DNA of 11,607 nt. Origin: CAZNGF01 sp964572855. Lineage in GTDB: Bacteria > Bipolaricaulota > Bipolaricaulia > RBG-16-55-9 > JAJCYT01. Below are positions 1 to 7,206 of this stretch, piece by piece. Both the position numbers and the translations under genes were made by a program. Position 1 is the stretch's first letter. The number at the start of each line of letters is the position of its first letter. The stretch lies in assembly GCA_964572855.1 (NCBI GenBank), contig CAZNGF010000070.1:1-11607 (forward strand), in the 5' to 3' direction. The notes below the pieces were generated by a model. The model was given only the letters and a program-made list of their open reading frames with translations. It was not told the origin of the DNA and made no database searches.

Positions 1-221
1 GCAAACAGCCGGCTTCGGGACCGAGCTACGAATTCCTGGAACTGCGGGAGAACTACTACGACAAAACCGTCAAGGGCGTGCGACAGCGCTACATCGGCTA
101 CCTGGGCCGGCGCGCCGTGCTCACCGCCAGCCAAGCAAAGCGCATCTGCCGGCGGCGGGGGTTGCGCATGGAGCAACTGAGGCGGGTCAAGGGGCTCAAA
201 CTGGTACCGGACGAGGCGTGA
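1..221 (+). CDS. Small basic protein of unknown function, C-terminal part
   Basis: This reading frame is open from the left edge (first full codon at 3) and stops at TGA 219-221, leaving 72 visible residues; the start is outside the window. I do not recognise the protein with certainty. The visible part begins with YEFLELRENYYDK, continues with VRQRYIGYLGR and ends in a highly basic, helical-looking stretch rich in Arg and Lys. The pattern 'Y-x-x-L-x-x-x-Y-x-D...-R-Q-R-x-x-x-Y-L-G-R' resembles the extreme N-terminus of IS1634/IS4-like transposases. It also resembles small stand-alone proteins that share this segment. Because the frame ends soon afterwards, a stand-alone small protein or a truncated transposase N-terminus are both possible. 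There is no cysteine cluster or membrane segment. The coding call is fairly sure; the function is unknown. Confidence 0.6.
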   Translation, partial: KQPASGPSYEFLELRENYYDKTVKGVRQRYIGYLGRRAVLTASQAKRICRRRGLRMEQLRRVKGLKLVPDEA

Positions 222-228
222 CGGGCAA

Positions 229-251
229 GCGCGGGGCGAAAAGCCGCGCGC
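229..251 (+). terminator. Terminator-like hairpin after the first gene
   Basis: Arms 229-237 and 243-251 pair over nine positions with one G-G mismatch around the loop GAAAA. The hairpin starts 7 nt after the stop codon at 219-221. No run of T follows (AAAGCTTG comes next), so it is not a classic intrinsic terminator. It may instead stabilise the 3' end, or help separate this gene from the convergent minus-strand gene that ends at 306. Confidence 0.4.
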
Positions 252-305
252 AAAGCTTGTCTCGCCTCGGCTGCCGGACGGCTGAAACCTGCCGGCCAAC
301 GCGCG

Positions 306-545
306 TCAGAAGGGGCTGTGGACCTGGACCTGTTCGTCGACGAATTGGTTGAAGTGCTGGTCCCAGGCCGCGAAGTTCTCGGTGCTCCACTTTTCCACTT
401 GAAGCGGGTTTTCGCGCAGGTACATCACCCAGCAGTCGAAGTGGGCGTTGCAGAGGTGCAACTCGCCCGAGCAAAGCGGCACTTTGCCCTGTCGCGTGCA
501 CGTGCTCACCGCACAAGGGTGGACTTGATAGCGCCCTTGTTCCAT
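306..545 (-). CDS. Small cysteine-rich protein, unknown function
   Basis: A 79-residue protein. I judge it real for three reasons: a good ribosome site (GAGGAAG, plus coordinates 553-559) sits 7 nt before the ATG at 545, an extended -10 element lies just upstream, and the composition is protein-like. The N-terminal half carries Cys11, Cys16, Cys25, Cys32 and Cys38, with His9, His30 and His35, spaced C-x4-C-x8-C-x6-C-x2-H-x2-C. This could be a small metal-binding knuckle. The C-terminal half (about 40-79) is rich in Trp, Phe, Asn and Gln and looks helical. There is no signal peptide or membrane segment, so it is probably cytosolic. Its bases are visibly less GC-rich than the neighbouring genes, which hints at a different history. 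It is a single-gene unit, convergent with the first gene and divergent from eno. I recognise no family. Confidence 0.65.
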   Translation of the reverse strand: MEQGRYQVHPCAVSTCTRQGKVPLCSGELHLCNAHFDCWVMYLRENPLQVEKWSTENFAAWDQHFNQFVDEQVQVHSPF

Positions 546-565
546 GTCACCACTTCCTCGCGCCC

Positions 566-574
566 ATCATACCA
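566..574 (-). promoter_or_regulatory. Extended -10 promoter of the cysteine-rich gene
   Basis: On the minus strand the sequence reads TGGTATGAT. That is a TATGAT -10 box (one mismatch to TATAAT) preceded by the TGn extension. No convincing -35 lies 16-18 nt upstream, which fits an extended -10 promoter. The box ends 20 nt before the ATG, so the predicted leader is only about 13-15 nt and would start at or next to the ribosome site. Confidence 0.5.
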
Positions 575-659
575 AAATCCCACGCGCTATGCTGAAATAC
601 CCGTCAAAACGTCCAACCCAAGGGACAAAGACGACCTCCCCGGGCCGCCGCGGGGGGCC

Positions 660-689
660 TTGAAGGGCCGGGGCGCGCGCGGATATACT
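660..689 (+). promoter_or_regulatory. Predicted promoter of the eno operon
   Basis: TTGAAG (660-665), an 18-bp spacer, then TATACT (684-689) matches a housekeeping sigma promoter, with 4/6 and 5/6 consensus bases. A start about 7 nt downstream would fall near 696 and leave roughly 11 nt before the eno ATG at 707. The purine-rich ribosome site (about 696-703, GAGAGGAG) would therefore sit at the very 5' end of the mRNA. The -35 box lies inside the odd-centred palindrome CCTTGAAGG (658-666), which could be an operator or chance. Confidence 0.6.
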
Positions 690-706
690 CGGCACGAGAG
701 GAGTTT

Positions 707-1987
707 ATGCGCATTAAATCCGTATTGGGACGCGAAATTCTGGATTCCCGAGGCAACCCCACGGTCGAGGTCGAGGTCGCGCTCGAGGACGGGGCGCAGG
801 GCTGGGCCGCCGTGCCCTCCGGCGCCTCCACGGGCCAATTCGAGGCCCTGGAGATGCGCGACGGCGAGACCGGGCGCTACGGCGGCAAGGGCGTGCGCAA
901 GGCGGTCGAACACGTCAACAAGCAGATCGCGCTCGAGCTCTGCGGCCTGGACGCCTACGACCAGCCGGGCCTGGACCGCGCGCTGCTGGAGCTGGACGGC
1001 ACGCCCAACAAGGACAAGCTCGGGGCCAACGCCCTGCTGGGCGCCTCGCTGGCGAGCGCGCGCGCCGCGGCCGCCTCGCTGCAGCTGCCCCTGTGGCGCT
1101 ACCTGGGCGGGGCGCGCCAGGCCGTGCTGCCCGTGCCCATGCTCAACGTGCTCAACGGCGGCCAGCACGCCGACAACAACCTGGACGTGCAGGAGTTCAT
1201 GATCGTCCCGCACGGGGCCGACCGCTTCGGCGAGGCCCTGCGCTGGGCGGCCGAGGTGTTCCACCGGCTCAAGGCCCTGCTCAAGGCCGAGGGCTTGAGC
1301 ACGGCCGTGGGCGACGAGGGGGGCTTTGCCCCGGACCTCGACTCCGACGAGCGCGCCCTCGAGCTGCTCGTGAGCGCCATCGAGGGCGCGGGCTACCGCC
1401 CCGGCGAGCAAATCGGCCTCGCGCTCGACTGCGCCGCCAGCGAGTTCCACGCCGACGGCGGCTACCAGCTGCGCGGCGAGTCCAAGTCGGCCGCCGACCT
1501 GATCGCCCTCTACGAGGGCTGGCTCGCGGCCTACCCGATCCTCTCGATCGAGGACGGGCTGGCCGAGGAGGACTGGGCCGGCTGGAGCCAACTGCAAGAG
1601 AAACTCGGCTCGCGGGTCCAGCTCGTGGGCGACGACCTGCTGGTGACCAACGTCGAGCGCCTGGCGCGCGGGATCCGCGAAGCATGCGCCAACGCGATCC
1701 TGATCAAGCCGAACCAGATCGGCACGCTGAGCGAGACGCTTGCGGCCATGGACCTGGCGGCGAGCGCGGGCTGGAACAACGTCGTCTCGCACCGCTCGGG
1801 CGAGACCGAGGACCCGTTCATCGCCGATTTGGCCACCGGCACGGGCGCGGGTCAGATCAAGACCGGGTCGCTGTCGCGCGGCGAGCGCACGGCCAAGTAC
1901 AACCAGCTCCTGCGCCTGGAGGCCCGCCACGGCCTGCCGTATGCGCCGGCCCTCAAAGGACTGCGATGGCCCTTTCGGGTCGGGTGA
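707..1987 (+). CDS. eno: Enolase (phosphopyruvate hydratase)
   Basis: Converts 2-phosphoglycerate to phosphoenolpyruvate in glycolysis and runs in reverse in gluconeogenesis; cytosolic. The 426-residue length is normal for the family. The N-terminal domain starts MRIKSVLGREILDSRGNPTV and contains the mobile loop PSGASTGQFEA (37-47). The barrel carries His154 and Glu163 (GGQHADNNLDVQEF), the catalytic base partner Glu204 (GDEGGFAP), and the magnesium ligands Asp241, Glu282 and Asp309. Catalytic Lys334 lies in LIKPNQIGT, followed by SHRSGETED (361-369) and Lys385 in QIKTGSLSRGER. All key residues appear intact. ATG 707 follows GAGAGGAG closely and matches the usual enolase N-terminus. The last 22 bp overlap the start of the ftsB-like gene. 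It heads a run that goes on to dnaE and yvcK. Identity is essentially certain. Confidence 0.98.
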   Translation: MRIKSVLGREILDSRGNPTVEVEVALEDGAQGWAAVPSGASTGQFEALEMRDGETGRYGGKGVRKAVEHVNKQIALELCGLDAYDQPGLDRALLELDGTPNKDKLGANALLGASLASARAAAASLQLPLWRYLGGARQAVLPVPMLNVLNGGQHADNNLDVQEFMIVPHGADRFGEALRWAAEVFHRLKALLKAEGLSTAVGDEGGFAPDLDSDERALELLVSAIEGAGYRPGEQIGLALDCAASEFHADGGYQLRGESKSAADLIALYEGWLAAYPILSIEDGLAEEDWAGWSQLQEKLGSRVQLVGDDLLVTNVERLARGIREACANAILIKPNQIGTLSETLAAMDLAASAGWNNVVSHRSGETEDPFIADLATGTGAGQIKTGSLSRGERTAKYNQLLRLEARHGLPYAPALKGLRWPFRVG

Positions 1988-2286
1988 GCGCGCGGCGCGC
2001 GCGGCTGCGGCGCTGGGGCCGGCGCGCGTTGCTGGCGTGCCTGGCGCTTTTGCTCGGCGCGATCGGGTACGCCTTCTACGGCCAGATCAGCCAAGTCCTG
2101 AGCCTGCGCGCCGAGCACGCGGCGCTCTCGGCGCGAACCGAGGACGTAAGCGAGGCCAACCGCGCGCTGGCCGAGCGCCTGAATCACCGAGACGACCCCG
2201 ACTACATGGCCTACCTGGCGCGCGAGCAGCTGGGCCTGATCGCCCCCGGCGAGGTCAAGGTCATTTTGCCGCCGAGCTTCCCCTGA
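1966..2286 (+). CDS. ftsB: FtsB/DivIC-like septum formation protein
   Basis: A 106-residue single-pass membrane protein of the FtsB/DivIC (septum formation initiator) family. In characterised bacteria this family joins FtsL and FtsQ/DivIB in the divisome. An Arg-rich cytoplasmic tail (1-20) is followed by one membrane segment (about 21-38, LLACLALLLGAIGYAF). A helical, coiled-coil-like stretch then runs to about residue 72. The family-typical end DPDYMAYLAREQLGLIAPGE comes next. The chosen ATG 1966 lies inside eno and has AAAGGA at 1955-1960, five nt upstream. This gives the expected short tail before the membrane segment. Translation is probably coupled to eno. An ftsB-like gene right after eno is a known order in several phyla. 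FtsB and DivIC cannot be told apart from sequence alone; the family call is secure. Confidence 0.88.
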   Translation: MALSGRVSARRARLRRWGRRALLACLALLLGAIGYAFYGQISQVLSLRAEHAALSARTEDVSEANRALAERLNHRDDPDYMAYLAREQLGLIAPGEVKVILPPSFP

Positions 2287-2287
2287 T

Positions 2288-5200
2288 ATGAGCTTCGTCC
2301 ACCTGCACACGCACTCGGAGTACAGCCTGCTGGATGCCACTTGCCGGTTGAACGCGTTGCTCGAGCGCGCGGCCGAGTACGAGATGCCCGCGCTGGCCCT
2401 CACCGACCACGGGACGCTCAGCGGGCTGGTTCAGTTCCGCCACAAGGCCGACAAGTTCGGGGTCAAACCCATCCTGGGCTGCGAGCTGTATCTGGCGGCC
2501 GGCAGCCGGCACGACCGGGTCAGCACGCCGGGGGGCAAGAAGTACTACCACCTGCTCGCGCTGGCGCTGGACGAGCAGGGCTATCGAAACCTGATCAAGC
2601 TCTCGAGCTACGGCTACCTGGAGGGCTTCTACTACCGCCCGCGCGTGGACAAGGAGCTCTTGCGGCAATTCAGCCGCGGCCTGGTGGCCACCACCAGCTG
2701 CCGCAGCGGCGAAATCCCCCGCCTGGTGATGAGCGGCGACCTGGACGGCGCGCGCCGGGCGCTCCAGGAATACGTGGACATCTTCGGCGAGGCCAACTTC
2801 TACGTCGAGATCCAAAACCACCGGGTCGAGGTCGAGCGCGACCTGAACCGGCAGCTCGTGTCGCTGGCGCGCGAGTTCGGCCTGCCCGTGATCGCCACCA
2901 ACGACGTGCACTACCTCAACCACGCCGACCACGAGGCGCACCAGGTGCTGCTCAACGTCCAGAGCAAGTCGGGCGGCGGGCGGGGCTACGACAGCGACCA
3001 GTACTACTTCAAGTCGCCCGACGAGATGCGCGCTCTCTTCCCGGAGGTGCCCGACGCGTTGGAAAACACGCTGGCGCTGGCCGAGCGCTGCACCGTGGGC
3101 GCCGACGCCGGCACCTACCACCTGCCCACCTTCGAGCTGCCGCCCGAGCACGGCAGTGCGGACGACTACCTGGCCCAACTCACCTGGCAGGGGGCCGAAA
3201 CGCGCTACGGCGCGCTCGGCGACGCGGTGCGCGCGCGCATCGAGAAGGAGCTCTCGATCATCGCCGCGATGGGCTACTCGGCCTACTTCCTCATCGTGCA
3301 GGACTTCGTCAACTTCGCGCGCGCCCAGGGCATCCCCGTGGGCCCGGGGCGCGGCTCGGCGGCCGGCTCGGTGGTGACCTACTGCCTGCGCATCACCGAC
3401 GTCGACCCGTTGGAATTCGACCTCCTGTTCGAGCGCTTCCTGAACCCGGCGCGCGTCAACATGCCCGACATCGACATCGACTTCTGCGAGCGCAGGCGCG
3501 AGGAGGTGATCCGCTACGTCGAGCGCAAGTACGGCTCGGAGCAGGTGGCCCAGATCGTGACCTCCTCGACCATGAAGGCGCGCGGCGCACTGCGGGACGT
3601 GGCCCGCGTCCAGGGGTTGTCCTTCGGCGAGGCCAACCGCATCGCCAAGCTCATCCCGTTCGGCAGCTCGCTGGACGAGGCGCTGCTCCAATCCAAGGAG
3701 CTCAAAACCGAGTACACCCAGAACCCGCAGGTCCAGCAACTGCTCGACACCGCCAAGCAGCTCGAAGGGCTCGCACGCAACAACTCGACCCACGCCGCGG
3801 GGGTCGTGATCGCCCCCGGCCCCATGATCGAGTACTGCCCGCTGCAGCGCGTGGGCTCGGGCGAGGACCAGGCCGTGGTCACGCAGTTCAACATGAAGGA
3901 CGCCGAGGCCATCGGCCTGCTCAAGATGGACTTTTTGGGCCTGCGCACGCTCACCGTGCTCGACGACGCGCTCAACACGCTCGCGCGCGAGACGGGCGAG
4001 CGGCTCGACCTTTTAAATCTCCCGCTCGACGACGAGGCCAGCTACACACTGCTGCAAAAGGGCATGACCAAGGGCGTGTTCCAGTTCGAGGGCTCGGGGA
4101 TCACCGAGCTGGGCAAGCGCCTGCGGCCCAGCGACTTCAACGACATCATCGCCTGGGGCGCGCTCTACCGGCCCGGCCCGCTGGAGAGCGGCATGGCCGA
4201 CGACTACATCGAGCGCAAGCACGGCCGACAGGCCGTCGCCTACGACCACCCCGACCTCGAGAGCGTGCTGGGGGCGACCTACGGCTTGCCCATCTACCAG
4301 GAGCAGCTCATGCAGATGGCCCAGGTGCTGGCGTGCTTTTCCCTGAGCGACGCCGACGAGCTGCGCTACGCCATCGGCAAGAAGGTCAAGTCCCGCATGG
4401 CCGAGATGCGCGACCGCTTCATCCAGGGCTGCGTCGACAACGGCATCGAGCGGGCCAAGGCCGAAAAGGTGTTCGGCGACATCGAGAAGTTCTCGCGCTA
4501 CGGCTTCAACAAGTCGCACAGCACGGCGTATGCGCTCATCTCGTACTGGACGGCCTACATGAAGGCCAACCACCCCGTGCACTACATGGCCGCGCTGCTC
4601 TCCAGCGTCTCGAACAACTCCGACAAGGTGGCCGACTACATCAACGCGTGCCGCGAGCTGGGCATCCAGGTGAGCCCGCCCAGCATCGACGAGAGCCGCG
4701 TCGACTTCTACCCCGTGGACGCGCACAAGATCACCTTCGGCCTGAGCGCGGTCAAGAACGTGGGCCGCGGCGCGGTGGAAGCCATTCTGGAGGCGCGCGA
4801 GGACGGCGCGTTCGAGGGCTTCATGGACTTCTTCCAGCGGATCGACCCCGCGCGCGTGCACCGCGAGGTGGTCGAGAGCCTGGTCAAGGTGGGCGCCTTC
4901 GACCGTTTCGGCAAGCGCAAGGCCCTGTTGAGCCAGATCGAGGCGGGCTTCGAGCTGAGCCACCGCGCGCAGGAGGAGCGCCGCAGCGGCCAACAGGCGC
5001 TCTTCGGCGAGGTCGAGGAGGGACCCAAGCGCACCGTGGGCGCGGGCTTCAAACCCACGCACGACGCGGATGAAGAGTTCCCGCAGGAGGAGCTGCTCCA
5101 GTTCGAAAAGGAGCTGCTCGGGCTCTACGTGAGCGGCAACCCGTTGCAGGACGCGGAAAACGTGCTGGCGGCCTTCCGCAGCTGCACGCTGGATCGCATC

Positions 5201-5707
5201 GCCGACAAGGACAACGGCGCGCCCGTCCAGCTGGGGGGCCGGATCAGCCAGTTGCGCCTGATCCGCACGCAGAAGGGCGACCCGATGGCCTTCCTCACGC
5301 TCGACGATCTTCGGGGCTCGGCCGAGGTCACGGTGTTCCCAAGCGCGTTCGAGGGCTGCGGCGAGCACCTGGCCGTGGACCAGCTGGTCGCGGTCACCGG
5401 CAAGGTCGAGCGGCGCAACGGCGCGCCCCAGGTCGTGGCCGAGGAGGTCGAGCCGCTCTCCCGGATCGAGGCGCGCCTGAGCTGCCACGTACGGCTCGAG
5501 GCCGGGCGGGTCGACGAGGCCCTGCTTTGCGAACTCAAGAACGCGCTGGAGGCGCACCCCGGCGAGATGCCCGTGCGGGTCCACGTGTGCGAGGGCGAGG
5601 AACGCCGGGCACTGGCGCTTCCGTTCAAGGTGGCCTGGGGCCAGCCGCTGCAGCACGCGCTCGGCGACCTGCTGGGCGCCGGCCACGTGCGCCTGTTCAA
5701 GGACTGA
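2288..5707 (+). CDS. dnaE: DNA polymerase III alpha subunit (DnaE, PHP-containing)
   Basis: Main catalytic subunit of the chromosomal replicase; 1139 residues, normal for the DnaE class. The N-terminal PHP domain (about 1-210) keeps a full-looking set of metal ligands: His7 and His9 (HLHTH), Asp40-His41, Glu66, His88, Cys138, Glu174, Asp206 and His208. The polymerase core has the glycine-rich GPGRGSAAGS motif, Asp396 and Asp398 in PDIDIDF, and the third catalytic Asp548 in KMDFLGLRT. YGFNKSHSTAYALISY and helix-hairpin-helix elements follow to about 880. The internal clamp-binding motif QQALF is at 902-906, an OB fold lies at about 980-1055, and there is a C-terminal domain. The ATG lies 1 nt after the ftsB stop, has no strong ribosome site, and so is probably translated by coupling. 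A linker segment near 5036-5058 looks like an absorbed repeat. Confidence 0.98.
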   Translation: MSFVHLHTHSEYSLLDATCRLNALLERAAEYEMPALALTDHGTLSGLVQFRHKADKFGVKPILGCELYLAAGSRHDRVSTPGGKKYYHLLALALDEQGYRNLIKLSSYGYLEGFYYRPRVDKELLRQFSRGLVATTSCRSGEIPRLVMSGDLDGARRALQEYVDIFGEANFYVEIQNHRVEVERDLNRQLVSLAREFGLPVIATNDVHYLNHADHEAHQVLLNVQSKSGGGRGYDSDQYYFKSPDEMRALFPEVPDALENTLALAERCTVGADAGTYHLPTFELPPEHGSADDYLAQLTWQGAETRYGALGDAVRARIEKELSIIAAMGYSAYFLIVQDFVNFARAQGIPVGPGRGSAAGSVVTYCLRITDVDPLEFDLLFERFLNPARVNMPDIDIDFCERRREEVIRYVERKYGSEQVAQIVTSSTMKARGALRDVARVQGLSFGEANRIAKLIPFGSSLDEALLQSKELKTEYTQNPQVQQLLDTAKQLEGLARNNSTHAAGVVIAPGPMIEYCPLQRVGSGEDQAVVTQFNMKDAEAIGLLKMDFLGLRTLTVLDDALNTLARETGERLDLLNLPLDDEASYTLLQKGMTKGVFQFEGSGITELGKRLRPSDFNDIIAWGALYRPGPLESGMADDYIERKHGRQAVAYDHPDLESVLGATYGLPIYQEQLMQMAQVLACFSLSDADELRYAIGKKVKSRMAEMRDRFIQGCVDNGIERAKAEKVFGDIEKFSRYGFNKSHSTAYALISYWTAYMKANHPVHYMAALLSSVSNNSDKVADYINACRELGIQVSPPSIDESRVDFYPVDAHKITFGLSAVKNVGRGAVEAILEAREDGAFEGFMDFFQRIDPARVHREVVESLVKVGAFDRFGKRKALLSQIEAGFELSHRAQEERRSGQQALFGEVEEGPKRTVGAGFKPTHDADEEFPQEELLQFEKELLGLYVSGNPLQDAENVLAAFRSCTLDRIADKDNGAPVQLGGRISQLRLIRTQKGDPMAFLTLDDLRGSAEVTVFPSAFEGCGEHLAVDQLVAVTGKVERRNGAPQVVAEEVEPLSRIEARLSCHVRLEAGRVDEALLCELKNALEAHPGEMPVRVHVCEGEERRALALPFKVAWGQPLQHALGDLLGAGHVRLFKD
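5044..5056. repeat. Palindromic repeat trace inside the dnaE linker
   Basis: GGGCTTCAAACCC is a 13-bp odd-centred palindrome with one mismatched pair. It sits inside a wider frame of GTGGG (5036-5040) and CCCAC (5054-5058). In the dnaE frame it encodes part of VGAGFKPT. From memory, GGGTTTCAAACCC-type palindromes and the peptide GAGFKP recur as small interspersed repeats in many environmental bacterial genomes. It lies in the variable stretch between the clamp-binding motif and the conserved GLYVSGNPL block. That it is a repeat insertion is inference. Confidence 0.35.
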
Positions 5708-5728
5708 GAAGGCGGGCGCGGCCACCAC

Positions 5729-5740
5729 AGGAGAGGGGAT
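5729..5740 (+). promoter_or_regulatory. Ribosome site supporting the TTG start of yvcK
   Basis: AGGAGAGGGGAT gives two overlapping anti-16S matches. AGGAG (5729-5733) is 10 nt, and AGGGG (5734-5738) 5 nt, before TTG 5744. The next in-frame ATG (5762) would be 23-28 nt away with no site of its own. This favours the TTG. The 36-bp dnaE-yvcK gap shows no promoter. Confidence 0.6.
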
Positions 5741-5743
5741 CGG

Positions 5744-7072
5744 TTGGAACGACTGCGCCGCATGCTGAGCTGGCTCTACCCCGGCATCGGGGTCAAACGC
5801 TGGGCCGCGCTGGCCGCGGCCGGCGCGCTGCTGGCGGCGGTGGGCCTGCTGGCCTGGTTCGGGCGCGACCTGGTGCGCTCGATCTACCAGGTGCTTTCCC
5901 CCACGGACCAAAACAGCTATTGGATCGCGATCGGGCTTCTGGCCGTCGGCCTGGCCCTACTGGTCGGGGGGATCAACCGCATCGTGCACGCCATCGTGAG
6001 CGGGATCGCGCCCGAGACGGCCGGGCGCGCCTCCGAGGTGCTCAGCAGCCGCCGCAAGCTGAGCCGCGGCCCCAAGGTGGTGGCCCTGGGCGGGGGGACG
6101 GGCCTGTCCTCGCTGCTGCGCGGCCTCAAGCGCTGGACCGCGCACACCACGGCGGTCGTGACCGTGATGGACGACGGCGGCAGCTCGGGCCGGCTGCGCG
6201 CGGAGATGAACATGCTCCCGCCCGGCGACATCCGCAACTGCCTGATCGCGCTGGCCGAGGACGAATCGCACATCGCCGCGCTGTTCCAGCACCGCTTCGC
6301 CGACGGCTCCGGCGGGCTGGACGGCCACTCGTTGGGCAACCTCATCCTGGCCGGGCTGCAGCAGCACACCGGCAGCTTCGACACCGCCATCGAGGAGATG
6401 AGCCACATCCTCAAGGTGCGCGGCCAGGTGCTGCCGGCCACGCTGGAGGACGTGCGGTTGGTGGCCGAGATGGACGACGGGTCAACCGTGATCGGCGAGG
6501 TCCAGATCGCCGAGGACAAGAGAAAAATCCGCCACCTGCGCCTCTCCAAGCCGCGCGTGCGGCCCTACGAGAAGGTGATCAAGGCCATCGAGAAGGCCGA
6601 CCTCGTCCTGCTGGGACCGGGCAGCCTGTTCACCAGCATCGTGCCCAACCTGTTGGTCGACGGCGTGGCGCGCGCGGTCGAGCGCAGCGGCGCGCTCAAG
6701 GTCTACGTGGCCAACCTCATGACCCAGCCCGGCGAAACCGACGGCTTCGCGCTCTCGGACCACCTGCGCGCGCTGGGGCACTACCTCGATCTGCAGGCGC
6801 TCGACTGCGTGGTGGCCAACGACGCGCCCTTCTCGCCCGAACTCGAAGCCCAGTACGGCGCCGAGGGCGCATCGCCGGTCGCCCTGGACGACATCCGCGC
6901 GCTCACGCCGGCGATCCTGGTCGCGGCCGACCTCTGCGACGTGCGCGAGCTGGTGGGCCGGCCCACGCTCAAGCACCACCCCGAGCGCCTCACCGAAGCG
7001 CTGGCCGAGTGCGCCCGCCGGGCCGGGATCAGCGGGGCGAAGAAGCGGGCCGTGCAGGGCTCGGCCCGATGA
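5744..7072 (+). CDS. yvcK: YvcK/CofD-like gluconeogenesis factor, membrane-anchored
   Basis: Member of the YvcK (UPF0052, CofD-like) family. Bacillus YvcK is needed for growth on gluconeogenic carbon sources and for cell-shape maintenance, and binds UDP-sugars. This 442-residue protein adds an N-terminal module of two membrane segments (about 20-39 and 59-77) to the usual cytosolic domain, which starts near 110. The domain shows GGGTG (116-120), DDGGSSGRLR (143-152), PGDIRNCL (160-167), HSLGNL (195-200) and GPGSLFTS (291-298), all expected nucleotide-sugar-fold motifs. The start is TTG 5744, chosen for its ribosome site; ATG 5762 would remove six residues only. It follows dnaE by 36 bp and probably ends the eno operon. 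The link with eno makes metabolic sense, since enolase is also a gluconeogenic enzyme. The biochemical activity is not settled for the family. Confidence 0.93.
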   Translation: MERLRRMLSWLYPGIGVKRWAALAAAGALLAAVGLLAWFGRDLVRSIYQVLSPTDQNSYWIAIGLLAVGLALLVGGINRIVHAIVSGIAPETAGRASEVLSSRRKLSRGPKVVALGGGTGLSSLLRGLKRWTAHTTAVVTVMDDGGSSGRLRAEMNMLPPGDIRNCLIALAEDESHIAALFQHRFADGSGGLDGHSLGNLILAGLQQHTGSFDTAIEEMSHILKVRGQVLPATLEDVRLVAEMDDGSTVIGEVQIAEDKRKIRHLRLSKPRVRPYEKVIKAIEKADLVLLGPGSLFTSIVPNLLVDGVARAVERSGALKVYVANLMTQPGETDGFALSDHLRALGHYLDLQALDCVVANDAPFSPELEAQYGAEGASPVALDDIRALTPAILVAADLCDVRELVGRPTLKHHPERLTEALAECARRAGISGAKKRAVQGSAR

Positions 7073-7206
7073 GCGGGGTGCGCTGAGCACGGCCCGCATC
7101 GGCCGGCACGCCGTGGTCCCGGCGATCCGGCGCGCGCAACGGCGAGGCCGTCGCGGTCGCCAGCCGGGACGCAGCAGCCGATTCCGCCTTCTTAGCGCGC
7201 CGTTTG

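Noticed and set aside
255..305. CCGG-rich stems as a terminator for the minus-strand cysteine-rich gene
   Set aside because: Only five pairs with a long loop and no T run on that strand; not distinguishable from chance.
638..655. CCCCG/CGGGG hairpin upstream of the eno promoter as a riboswitch or attenuator
   Set aside because: It lies upstream of the predicted transcription start and is a short stem of the kind expected by chance in GC-rich DNA.
318..1202. Plus-strand open frame of 294 codons across the cysteine-rich gene and eno
   Set aside because: Its second half is Arg/Ser/Thr low-complexity sequence read out of frame through eno, and the first half is the reverse of the better supported minus-strand gene.
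587..1930. 447-codon minus-strand frame opposite eno
   Set aside because: Antisense shadow of a high-GC gene: no recognisable domain, no ribosome site, and an exact cover of a certain enolase gene.
2341..5073. 910-codon plus-strand frame overlapping dnaE
   Set aside because: Out-of-frame reading of dnaE giving Arg/Gly/Pro-rich sequence; dnaE is beyond doubt in the other frame.
4013..5911. 632-codon minus-strand frame opposite dnaE
   Set aside because: Long only because stop codons are rare at this GC content; His/Val/Ala-rich with no family features.
7069..7086. Five-codon frame ATG...TGA overlapping the yvcK stop
   Set aside because: Too short to support as a gene and not linked to a downstream gene.
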